In this document: positions 46,980 through 57,680 of the stretch, in pieces
How positions within the stretch are numbered: the stretch's first letter is position 1
Layout of the letters: the number at the start of each line of letters is the position of its first letter
NCBI GenBank assembly: GCA_930367205.1
Contig: OV884012.1
Coordinates: forward strand, 33,514,796 to 33,578,795
Direction of reading: 5' to 3'
Source: Acanthosoma haemorrhoidale
Taxonomy: Eukaryota; Arthropoda; Insecta; Hemiptera; Acanthosomatidae
Length of the DNA stretch: 64,000 nucleotides
Program-made: the position numbers and the translations under genes
The notes under the pieces: generated by a model
Databases searched by the model: none
What the model saw: only the letters and a program-made list of their open reading frames with translations
Told to the model about the DNA's origin: nothing

Positions 46980-48280
46980 TGCTCAACAAGGCCTTCGCGT
47001 TGTTGATCACATCTCCTCAGCCCTTGAAACCAAACAGTATTGCACTGCTGCCTTTCTCGATATAGCTCAAGCTTTTGACAGGGTTTGGCATGCAGGTTTG
47101 CTCTACAAGCTCAAAAGATATTTACCACAGACCCTTTTCCTAATCCTACAGTCCTACCTTTCAAACCGCTTCTTCCAAGTCCGCTGTGGTTTAGAATATT
47201 CAAACTACTATCCTATAAATGCAGGAGTTCCACAGGGCAGTGTCCTGGGCCCCATCCTCTACAACCTATACACCGCTGATGTCCCCTCTACTCCCAATAC
47301 CTTCTTGGCCACATTTGCAGATGACACTGCAGTCTTGTCATCTAACCCAGACCCCGACATAGCATCCCATAACCTTCAAAAACACCTTGACGAGATCGAT
47401 TATTGGTGCAACTGTTGGCGGATCAAAGTTAATGAAGCAAAATGTTCCCACATTACCTTCACCCTTTGTCGCAAGTCTTGTCCACTAATTTATTTTAATT
47501 CTATTCCTCTCCCTGTATCCGAGACAGTACGGTATTTAGGCTTCCATCTCGATAAACGACTGACCTGGAACCCACATACGAGACTAAAAAGACAAGAACT
47601 AAACAGACGCTTTGGACAACTATACAGACTACTTCTAATCTACAAAGCTATACTTAAACCAATCTGGACATACGGAATAGAGCTATGGGGGACAGCAAAA
47701 AAGTCGAACATCAAGCGTATCCAATCCTTTCAATCAAAAGTCCTGAGAACAATAGTAAATGCCCCTTATTATGTCAGCAACAAAACCCTTCATAACGACC
47801 TTAATATACCCTACATTCTAGAACTCATCCCTTCCAAGTTTACGAAATTCCACAGTAGCCTTTCCAACCACCCTAATCCTGTAGCAGTCATTGCACTGCG
47901 CCACTCATCCCTATAATCCTCCTCGGAGACTGAAACGGCAGTGGCCTCGTGACCTGCTATAAACGCGTGACAGTGGGAGTCCTGGCAATGGCCAGTCTCT
48001 CCAATCATGTCCTGAGCGTGTGTGGCTCTCGCGCTCTTGGTCAGCCTCCACTGGCTAGTATCCAGTGACGCGGCTGACGGAGGAGCGTGGGGGACTTCCC
48101 AAGACTCCGCTTTCTCTTCGCGGTGGATTTGGGGGGTCTCTGGGCTGTCTGTAAATATTGTATGAATGAGCGAGTGAATGATGAACTGTAAATATTGTAT
48201 GAATGAGATCATTTATCTTAATTACTTATTGCCTTATTAAAGGCAGATTGTAATTATAGCACAATAAAGGAATTACAATA
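46980..48280 (+). mobile_element. 5'-truncated Jockey-like LINE, young copy
   Basis: About 1.3 kb matching the last part of the full element with few differences. It starts inside ORF2 at the words GCTCAACAAGGCCTTCGCG and ends in the shared AATAAAGGAATTA tail. The perfect 12-bp duplication and 5' truncation are the signature of target-primed reverse transcription. It keeps the GC-richer 3' UTR block missing from the full-length copy, and its 3' UTR has a direct duplication of CTGTAAATATTGTATGAATG at about 48150 and 48187. High similarity and an exact duplication imply recent insertion. Confidence 0.93.
46982..47916 (+). pseudogene. Partial reverse transcriptase of the truncated LINE
   Basis: An open frame runs from the truncation point through AFDRVW, GVPQGSVLGP and the catalytic FADD motif to about 47880. 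Relative to the full copy it lacks 36 bp, exactly 12 codons, after NRRFGQLYRLL. A 2-nt deletion near 47885 shifts the C-terminus, ending at 47916. It has no start codon of its own, no endonuclease and no ORF1, so it is non-autonomous. Confidence 0.85.
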
Positions 48281-48292
48281 AAACCTATCAGT
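48281..48292. repeat. Target-site duplication, right copy
   Basis: AAACCTATCAGT, identical to 46968-46979. Confidence 0.88.
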
Positions 48293-48509
48293 AATGAGTT
48301 ATCAAGTAATTTCATTTCTAATTAATAAAATACCTGCACCACATGTTTAGAGTTAAGTGGCTCCCCTCGAGACTTCTATTTTATTATCAGGTGGACTGTA
48401 CTTTGGTAACTATTTCCTAATTGAGCACACGAACTAGAACAAGTTTACCCAACCGACTCAATAACTGATCTGCATATGGGGCACTATTGAATTTATTACA
48501 TTTTTTTTT

Positions 48510-48860
48510 ATTGTACCGCACGGAGGAGAGACCTGGACATAGTCATTAGTGTAATTACAGACAGACTGCTAATATTAGGCAATTTTTCACTGTCGCACTG
48601 AGGGCTGAAGTTGATGTACGAGGTGTCAAATGAAGGTTTCCTGGGGGCCCTTATTAGGGCATCGTCTTGTGGGTCCTCCATCATACCGGACCCGGTCCGT
48701 GCTAGTGTCGTCATTAATAAAACCTACAGGCTCCTCTTCCCCCGGCCGCAGCCTGTATCCTCTTCCAATTATATATGTCACCCTTCGATAGTCGCCGTAA
48801 TTATAGGTACAACCCTCAGATGCCTTTTATGCGGTTTTATTTCAGGATCACAAGTGGACA
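48510..48860. promoter_or_regulatory. GC-richer island, candidate conserved noncoding element
   Basis: About 350 bp of complex sequence (GGACCCGGTCCGTGCTAG, CCCGGCCGCAGCC). A 97-codon plus-strand frame at 48611-48904 and a minus-strand frame overlap here, but neither has a known domain. Confidence 0.33.
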
Positions 48861-49664
48861 AGAGGAAACCACTACACCGCAGCACAGTTTCTCAAACATC
48901 TTAATAAAGGCTCCATTATTGTTTGAAACATTATGGAACCCTATCGCATAAAAATTAACAGGGATACAATAATTAAGTACTCAGTGGTCATTAATTTGAA
49001 TATTTCTCCTAATTACTTAAATTTTACATGACAATAATGCTAGTAAAATATCTTGATGTAGGTGAAATCATATCTCCAGAAGACAAATGTCAAATCAAAC
49101 GACGATTTATTTTAAAAATTTCGAATCGATTGAAAGTACTTGAATCCAAATATTAACAGTCGTTTCGATGCTGCAATTATAAAATGTTGACGAAGTTCAT
49201 TCTTAAAATTTGAATCAATGTATTTAATTTTGTTTTTTTTCATTGAATAGTTGTAGTACAACAGGGAAAACTAACACCGAATAATCAAAGGGTAACAGGC
49301 ACTAATAGAATAAAGGGAAGAATGCCAAAATGAAAAAAAAAAAATAAAAATATTTTGGGACATTGTCCCCTAAAAACAACAGGTAGGAACAAATAGGAAG
49401 GTAGCTGAGGAATAAAATAAAAAATGCATAACATTACATAGAAATAATAGTTTATACATTTGCATAAGTCTATGTGGTATGGCTATTTAAACATGAGCAG
49501 TAAAAAAATAAACTGCAGCAAAAAGGTTAAAATAAATGACAAGATATTGAAAAAAATAAAAATTAATAAATAAATAAAATATAGGAATTATTAAAATAGG
49601 GGAAAGAAAATGGAAGAATAAATGAAAAGTTACTGAACAAAATAATTATGAATGGTCTAGATTT
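48861..49664. other. AT-rich intergenic sequence, possibly decayed repeat B
   Basis: A-rich runs occur at about 49330-49350. Weak resemblance to 25195-25514 suggests the family B repeat once extended into this interval. Confidence 0.4.
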
Positions 49665-49965
49665 GAAGATTGGGAGAGTTGATGGACTACGAATATCGAT
49701 AAGAATAGTCAATATGATATGATACAATATGTCAATAGAAGCTTATTTTTGAGAAGAGTAATACAAGTCGGAAGGGTGTGATGGAATTTGTATTGAGGGA
49801 TTTGATCGTTGATTTGGGTCTGAGGATGTCATGGAGGTAATAGAGTTTTTTAGTCATGGTAGTATTGAAGAGGAGGAGTCCATTGATGTGTTGGTGTGTG
49901 GTGACAAGCGTATCAGTACTGTAAAATGAGACGGTCTCCGTGGATCCTGAAAATAACTCACAGAA
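49665..49965 (-). repeat. Dispersed repeat family B, copy 2
   Basis: Homologous to 25515-25800. The minus-strand frame at 49732-49971 shares MTKK, YLH and LLFSKI-type words with the frame at 25605-25802. The function of the encoded segment is not recognised. Confidence 0.5.
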
Positions 49966-50579
49966 ACCCATTCATCTACCGAACACATTGGTTCAATTTA
50001 ACCTACGATTTTTCTTAGCTTAAAGCAGAAAAATTGTGAAGTCATTAACCAAAAGCCGTTACCGATTTATAATTCGTTTATATAAAGTGGTAAACGACCA
50101 AATCTATACTAAAGTACTTGCCATCGTATGAACATGAAAAAACATCCATTCCTATATTATGGATTTACTCACTTTCATAATCTTTACTCACCATGATCTT
50201 GACCTACATACAATATGATTATTTTTTTCAAAACTAAAAACATCAAATACACACAAGTGCAACCCGATGCTTGACAAGACATCCTACCACTTCACTGCCA
50301 ATGCCCATCGGGCATGTGGCCAGTTTCAAACAAACAGACCTCTTTTCGTAAACCAGTGATGGATAGAAAATTTGTTCAAATCCCCCACTCGTTCAATAGT
50401 GGCTAAGATTTGAGGTGATTACGGTTTATTTTCCACAGGACTAATTTTATTTCCGGATTTCTTTATCAATAATATGAATTATTTATTTATAAGACGAAGG
50501 AAAAGTCCAAAGTCCAACCATTATTAGTGTTCCTTCCATAATGGCTTCTCATCAATTATTATTGTTCTTCCCGAATTCC
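49966..50579. other. Intergenic sequence
   Basis: Moderately AT-rich. No gene or repeat recognised. Confidence 0.5.
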
Positions 50580-50860
50580 CTCCTAAAATTCGTCGTAAAG
50601 TAGCCCTCTCCACCCTCTCCGAAATGCCCATAGGGTCATAAAGCACCCCCATCGAATCCCCCAGATAAAGCCTAAATAAAAGAGAGACTGACCACCCCGA
50701 AGACTGACTACCCCTTAGCCTACGTGCCCCAGCCGCTGCCCACGTCCGGCTCTAACAACCCATAGAGGCGGTTCTCAGTGCTACATCCACAATTTATGCC
50801 ACGTCTGGCACATGGCCGCTAAAGAACCAGAGGTCACATACAATACTCTCTGATTGGCTA
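50580..50860. promoter_or_regulatory. C-rich island, candidate conserved noncoding element
   Basis: C-rich on the plus strand (CCCTCTCCACCCTCTCCG, GCCCCAGCCGCTGCCCACG), unlike its AT-rich flanks. No coding frame. Confidence 0.3.
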
Positions 50861-51482
50861 ACTCCTTTTGATCATCCCTCTTTTTTTTCAATACTCTTTG
50901 ACGTTCATGACACAAGGTTGCTGCCGACAAATTTTTTTCTAGGCCAATTCGCTAGGGTCATATATATGACAAAACGACAGTGCACTCGATTCTGGTATGC
51001 GCTCTACGCTCTTTTATTCCAGTATCATGCAAAAAAAATCTCGTACTGTACGTGCATGATAAATCATAGAGTTTTTTTGACAATAGTACCCCTTACACGA
51101 AAATCTCATTTGCACTACATTATCGATTCTCTAATAACATATCTATTTTGAATATATTTTATGTGTGTCGGATGAGCTGTTTTTAGAGAATTTAATATTT
51201 AAATAGATAAAATTGCTTTCATTGCATCAAAACTTTACTAGTACCTGACAATGTTCTACAAATAAAACTGCTCCATTCAAGTTGTTTTAGACTTCATAAC
51301 AGTGCATAGTTTATAGACATTTAAACACTTATTCAAGGCAGATAGAAGCTCCATCAAGCAGCAGAAAAAAGTAATATATGAAGTTTTTAACAGGTTGAAT
51401 ACCAACGGTATGTATCACGGAAAAAATAGATTGCCACGTAACGGGCCAACTAATAATATTAATATTATATATAATATATTTA
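50861..51482. other. AT-rich intergenic sequence
   Basis: A 77-codon frame at 50918-51151 is unrecognised. TA-rich microsatellite-like sequence lies near 51455-51480. Confidence 0.5.
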
Positions 51483-51493
51483 TCAACTAATAA
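51483..51493. repeat. Probable target-site duplication, left copy
   Basis: TCAACTAATAA here against TCAACTGATAA at 52120-52130 (10 of 11 identical). Confidence 0.6.
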
Positions 51494-52119
51494 TATATAT
51501 ATAGTATTCTTTATTGTGCTAAAATTACAATCTAACTTATTAGGCAATAAGTAATTGAGATAAATCTTCTCATTCATATCATATTTACAATTCATCATTA
51601 TTCGCTCATTCGTACAATATTCACGAAAATCCCAGAGGCCTCCCAAATCCACATGTTTGTCACCTCCCTCGCATGCGAAAGAGGAAGTGGAGTCTTGGGA
51701 AGTCCGTCACGCTCGTCCGTAAGCCACGTCACAAGATACGAGCCAGTGGAGGCTGAAGAAGAGCGCGAGAGCCACAGACGCTTAGGACATGATTGGTGAA
51801 ACTGGCTATTGCCAGGGCTCCCATTGTCGTGCATTTATAGCAGGTCACGAGGCCACTGCCGTTTCAGTCTCCGAGGGTGATTATAGGGATGAGTGGCGCA
51901 GTGCAATGACTGTGCTACGGGGTTAGGGTGGTTGGAGAGGCTACTATGGAACTTCATATACTTGGAAGTGATAAGTTAAAGAATGCAGGGTTTGTTAAAA
52001 TCGTTATGAAGGGTTTTGTTGCTGACATAATAAGTGGCATTTACTGTTGTTCTCAGGACTTTTGATTTAAAGTATTGGATACGCTTGATGTTCGACTTTT
52101 TTGCTGTCCCCCCTGGCTC
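51494..52119 (-). mobile_element. 5'-truncated Jockey-like LINE, ORF2 end plus 3' UTR
   Basis: On the minus strand this runs from the ORF2 C-terminal region (the GACAGCAAAAAAG word region) through the whole 3' UTR, including the GC-richer block, to the CACAATAAAG end and a TA-rich tail. The flanking near-duplication supports target-primed insertion. It carries more substitutions than the 46980 copy, in line with the mismatch in its duplication and an older age. Confidence 0.85.
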
Positions 52120-52130
52120 TCAACTGATAA
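52120..52130. repeat. Probable target-site duplication, right copy
   Basis: TCAACTGATAA, one mismatch from 51483-51493. Confidence 0.6.
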
Positions 52131-53097
52131 TAACTATCAAACCCACATATTTTATAATAAATCAGAAGGTTATACGCCATAAATTAAAGCTGAAAACAAA
52201 GAAAGGGTCTAAACAGGTTATGAATAAAACATATTTAATATGAAGAAAAGCAAAAAAGTATGGATACGAAATATACCCTGCTTTATGTTTGACTGCTTTG
52301 GTGCGAATTTTAATTGTGTGATTAACGTTTAGTTTGATTGTAAATAGCTAACATTTATTTTTAATTTATATAATCCTTAAGATAAATTTCGCTGTGCAAA
52401 TAACCGCTAGAAGCAACCATGATATGACAGTAGTCACAGAAACTAATTTGAATGGACCGTTGAGAATAAATTTTATTCTTTGCATTCCATTTAAATATAT
52501 GACTATTCCAATTAAGTATGGGCTATATATACGTATATACTCACATCGCACCTATTATTTTTTTTATCGTATATAAATTAACGATGGCGTGTCAAACGGC
52601 TCTAATATCTACATGGATGACAGCACCTTTTCCCTTTTGCGTAAATGCTCCTCCTCACGCTATTTAGTACTTCAGCTGTTAATATTATAATCTGGGGTCG
52701 GCATTCACAAATTCGAATTAAATTATAACGTTTGATGTAAAGTGGCCCATATAGAATTAGCTGTAATTTTAAAATTGATTACAATTCAATTGAGTTCATT
52801 CAACTTTCTCAAATACCTGTTCAAAAATCGTTGATGATTTTTTTTTTTTTACCATCCAAAGCACGAGTAGATTAACTATCTGGAATGTTTTTGTTTTCGC
52901 TATAAAATAATAAAAGTTGAAGTTCTTAGATCAAAGTAGGTGCAGTTAAAAACCATAAGTAACATGTTTCAACTTTAATATTCCGTCTAATGACATACAG
53001 ACCTCCTTTATATTCTATCTTCGAAGTCATCATTTCACTACCTGGAGAGTTTGATATTTGGTATATATGGTATCTCTAAACATCTGAAATCAATCAA
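52131..53097. other. AT-rich intergenic sequence
   Basis: Two roughly 60-codon frames on opposite strands at 52366-52576 mirror each other and are likely chance. T12 near 52839. Confidence 0.5.
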
Positions 53098-53159
53098 TCA
53101 GCATTATAAATCAGCATTATAAGTCAGCATTATAAATCAGCATTATAAGTCAGCATTAT
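53098..53159. repeat. Tandem repeat, 13-bp unit in a 26-bp higher-order pattern
   Basis: The unit CAGCATTATAAAT or CAGCATTATAAGT repeats nearly five times, and the AAT and AGT versions alternate strictly, so the true period is 26 bp. Confidence 0.85.
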
Positions 53160-56100
53160 GTTAGTTGAGGATCTCTTTTGTGGATCTATTATTATAAATG
53201 AATTTCCAGGGGTCAAGGATACCACAGGACAATACGAATAACAAGTTCCTGTTATTTAGGTTAGTGATACATTCATAAGAACAACGCCTAAACGCCTTTC
53301 GCGATCATTTATTTGTCTACCCTAATCATAAAAAAACAACCAAGAAAATACTAATACCTTATTTATTTAAAGATCAGCCTAAATTCAAGGTATCATGAGG
53401 TTCAACAAGGAAGCAAAGATGTACAATACTTTTTAGCTATGTAGCTAAGCCATGTGGCACTTAACAGGACTAACAAAATATGTAACATTTCGTATTCCAA
53501 AAATGACTCAAGATGGATACATTTCAATATGACTGTATTCATATTATTGTGCTATGTACTACTTCTACATCTAGCAATGTGGAATTCTTGTGTGCAGAAG
53601 GAGCTTAGGCAATGTCCAATCAGCTTTGTGAAGGAAATCGGATATCGACATGACAGGAAAATAAATTCCGAAAGCAATATAAAGTTTTATAAATTAAGCC
53701 ATTTATACAATCACACGAATATTAAGCATTAATTGGTGCTAAAAACTGCAACCAATTGCCAAAATTAAATCAATTTTAATTTTTGGCTGGGGGAAATCGA
53801 CTATAATGCAATTTATAAACGAGTCTCATCATTCATAAATTATTGTCAAAACTTGATATTCAATCAAACATGACACGGTAACGAACAAGATTTTTATGTA
53901 TATAATATTTCAAATTCCAAACGGAAAATTAATAAAGTTACTACCACAACTTAAGCTGAACTATCGACGATTGGAACTAGGAAGTTCATTTCCTCGACAG
54001 CTGAAGAGGTGGATGTCATGAAGTTGGGAGAGGCGGTGGAAGATATGCTGTAAGAAGCCTAAGTTTCCTTTACATCCTAATGCAGACGTGATATGGGAAT
54101 TGATGTGGCACTCTCTCCCTTGGAACTTCTCTGTATAAAATTAACCTTCTCCCCCACTCGCCCTCAATTCCCACTGATACTGTTAGATTGATCGGGCTCC
54201 ACTTCCCATTCAGGGCGAATACGTTCCTGTCTAACTTGCTTATCCTCTTTTATAAGTATCTGTCCTCCATGCATTTATAAATTAGATAATGCTTATGAAT
54301 GCTACGAGAGAAATGTGTATTCTGCTGAGACCAAACTACGTAAAAAAAAAAACCACCCAAATAGTACTTAGCAAGAAAGATAGGTCACATGCCCAATATC
54401 GATTGCATGCAAACAAATATAAATGCCTGCACATAGCAATAACGCTATAAAACAGAAAATCACTCTAGTACAGTCATAACTCTACGAAGAAAAGGACTGC
54501 CCGAAAAGAAAAGACAGCTATATACTGTCATTTCCTATACCAAGAATACGGATGCATTCTAACCGTGTGAACTGATTTTCATAGAATTTAAGGAATTTAA
54601 TTTTCCTAACGTTTGCATAGCTGTACCAAATTCAATTATTTTCACTTTTTTTGGATAAAAGTTATTTTGAAGTTGAGATCCTAAATAATTGTATGAGTTC
54701 GATAAGCGCTAACATTTAAAGTAAATACATAGACTAAGTAGAGTTTTAAGTATCTCACGAAATATTTATGACTTTTTTTTTTAATTTAAGAAATCTCAAA
54801 TTGGTAAATTGTTACCGTTAGCTGTGTTTTGAAGGTTGTCTCACGTTGTTGCAGTTCATTACAAGTATCCATCATTTTGGTTTGACTTTATTTGTTATTA
54901 TTTTTATTTAAATAGGTTTTTCAGTCATAGCTTAGAAGCAGGTCAATATCTATCCAGACCACACGACATGCATGCCAAACGGCTTTTCTGGAACTAAGCC
55001 ACGTTGGTGATACTTATTTAATGTACGAAATTAAACATATGATAACCCTTCATTAGGTGAAAACATTAAATATTAAATATTTATCACTTTTTCCAGCTCA
55101 AGTAAAGCTACCATTTTCCTCTTACACTTTTACAGGAAACACAGCCATAAAAACTGACTTGTGTGAGCACTGAAACAGTGTCTGGTTACCTGAGACACCC
55201 CTGGTTACAACTGACAGCGGCATTAGAGACGGTAAATGGGAAAAGTAAATATTTACAAGAACAGATAGGGAATATTCTCCTCTTATTTTGAATCTCTTAT
55301 CTGAATTTCAGACACGAATTCAATTTTCCTCTCCCTGCTTACTGTAGCTGGGAGAATTCTTCGATGGCTAAAACAGGAGGGGGCTACAAAACTCATACAG
55401 TCAATAACATTTAAAAAAAAAAAGTGAAATGTAAAGGTCACATTTGAGCAGGATGGTTCCAAATAAAGATCGCTTAAATTTTATGCTATTTTAGTAATTT
55501 TACATCCCGTAAAATGAATATAAAAAAAATAAACCTTAGTTTTCATGAACAATGTTTCTTTTCAAGTCAATATGAATACCTAAGACGATCAGATAGCTTA
55601 TTCATAAGTATAATCATAGTAACTGATAGTGGTTAATAATGGGTTTCAATGATTAGCAGTCATCAAAGGAATGGGATACGAACCTAGGATTTCCTTTCAT
55701 ATACAATTCATATATAATTGATTTCCTTTCATATGCCAATTGTTACTTCTTACTAATTCCGTGTAGTCTTTAATTTTTTTAGAGCATTGCAATTTGTAAT
55801 ATCTGACGAAAATCTAATAATTTATATGCACAAAAAATCCTTGACATGTCACCATGTTTATATATTATATACCTCAGTCACCTTTACTCTATTAAACGTT
55901 TTAAGTAACAAATTGCAACTTCACATCCCTTTACATTGTTAAATCAACTTTAAAACTTAATAAAATTATCATATTAATATTAAGGGATTATTGATTCTTG
56001 ATTTATGACCAAAATCATATATTCAAGCAATATACCTTTATATGCATGATGGAAAAAAAATCATAAATATTAAAATATTTAACCACTTCCATCCTTATTT

Positions 56101-56856
56101 CCAGATAAATTTTCCTAATTCCATCAGATTAGAGCAATCATATTGCTTTCTCCATCACGTTTTATCTAAACTATTCTTCATCGAATACTGAATCCTGGTA
56201 CTAATCTCGTTGTATTCTTCCATTGGTAAATGAAGTTCATTTATGTCGTGCTTTGGCCTTTCCAAATGGCCTTTAGTAATCATAATACCCAGAATCTGCT
56301 CATAAAATTGTTTCGCATTAGGGTTACAAGATTTAACAACAGCTACAACATTGTTGAGGTGACAATTCTTGTACAGCATATTCCAAGATGAACCACCCAA
56401 CTATTGTGCAAGAATTATGTGCAGGCTAACCATTGTTACATTTAAGGTGAACTTCACATTCAAACATTATGGTAATTTAATTGATTCTTGTAAATGCCTC
56501 ATTACAAAAAAATATCAAAAATTTGCCTCAAATTAAACGTGATATAATACTAGCACAAATAGGTAGTCAGTAACATGGGGCCTTTTTATGTCTACGCTTG
56601 GAAAAATAACAATACATTGCTCGTATCGACATTCATAAGGCAATTCGAGATGTTATTGTTTAAGGTATTTACATAATTTATATAATTGAAATAGCGATAT
56701 TTAATTGTCGAAATGCTCCATGAAAAAATGCATCTTATATATTATTTCTTCACTTAATGAGTCCTCCTCTCTCATTCATATATGTATTCTTTTAAATACT
56801 ATTTTGTTCATAATCAATGAAATTATTTGTATGCAACATACAAAAAACATATTATG
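53160..56856. other. Long AT-rich intergenic stretch
   Basis: Open frames of 81-92 codons at 53454-53732 (plus) and 56155-56400 (minus) have no recognised domain. Patches of more balanced sequence lie at 53980-54240 and 55140-55390. GATTTCCTTTCATAT is duplicated at 55688-55702 and 55720-55734. Confidence 0.45.
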
Positions 56857-57107
56857 GTTTAACACCATGCCCCCACCACCATTCTCGCATCGTTGGCAAC
56901 AGACTATCTGGGAAAATTAGGTTAAGATTTAGATTAAGTTTTTATATTTAGATGTAAGTTAATTTTAAGTCTATGATAAATGAGGTGAGCCCCATCACTT
57001 TTAAAGATTTCAATAAATTAATGTATAATGTGCATTATTATACGTTTGTACAAGCCCAAATCGCAATGTAGGATAATCAGAAATTGTATAAAATGTAGCC
57101 AAACTAA
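56857..57107 (+). repeat. Dispersed repeat family A, copy 2
   Basis: Homologous to 3298-3540, same orientation. It keeps the same frame end (FSHRWQQT, two variable residues, EN, TAG) and the downstream CAATAAAT-type signal. The encoded tail is not recognised. Confidence 0.6.
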
Positions 57108-57289
57108 AGGAAATACAATGACCTTTTGTAAATAGCTTCATTTTTAGAATTTATATTGAATTCGGTAATAATTTTGTAACAAGGGGATAAAAAACACATA
57201 CGGTGAGTCTACTGAACCTTGGATTGACTGGTCTTCTTGATTAATTAGATTGTTAAATTCAATTAGACCATAAAGTAAAAATGACCCCT

Positions 57290-57680
57290 TAGCTATTTGC
57301 ATATCACACATACCGACCATGCCGTGGAAGATACCCGGGACTTTGGGCCCGGCGGACAAAAATGATTACTACAGACGAACATCCAGGTGGGTCAGCTCTT
57401 TTTTTTCCCCCTTTTTCATCCTTTGTTAATTACGGCAGCCCAGCTAGACACACACCAGGACCCCCGGTCCCTTTGGGAGGCCGCGATTCAAAAGGAACGC
57501 ATCCAGGAACAGGGGCGATTTTTTCCCCGACCGGCCATTAGAACGTGATCAACCAGAATGCTTGCAAGCCCGGGCGGGATTCAGGTGTTCAGCCCATCCC
57601 CGGTTTATTACACGGAATGTTAGCCTTTCCCCGCTTTATGCCCAAGGGTTCATTAACTCCTGGTCCGCTTCTTCCTTTTA
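57290..57680. promoter_or_regulatory. GC-richer island with an exact POU octamer
   Basis: About 390 bp of complex sequence (CCCGGGACTTTGGGCCCGGCGG at about 57333). The octamer ATTTGCAT is at 57295-57302. Overlapping frames of about 60-67 codons at 57545-57748 show no domain. Candidate enhancer, by inference. Confidence 0.38.

Noticed and set aside
47811..48212. 133-codon minus-strand open frame over the LINE 3' end
   Set aside because: Antisense to the truncated LINE and its 3' UTR; no protein features.
52366..52576. Paired 60-codon frames on opposite strands
   Set aside because: Exact mirror images in AT-rich DNA without features; chance.
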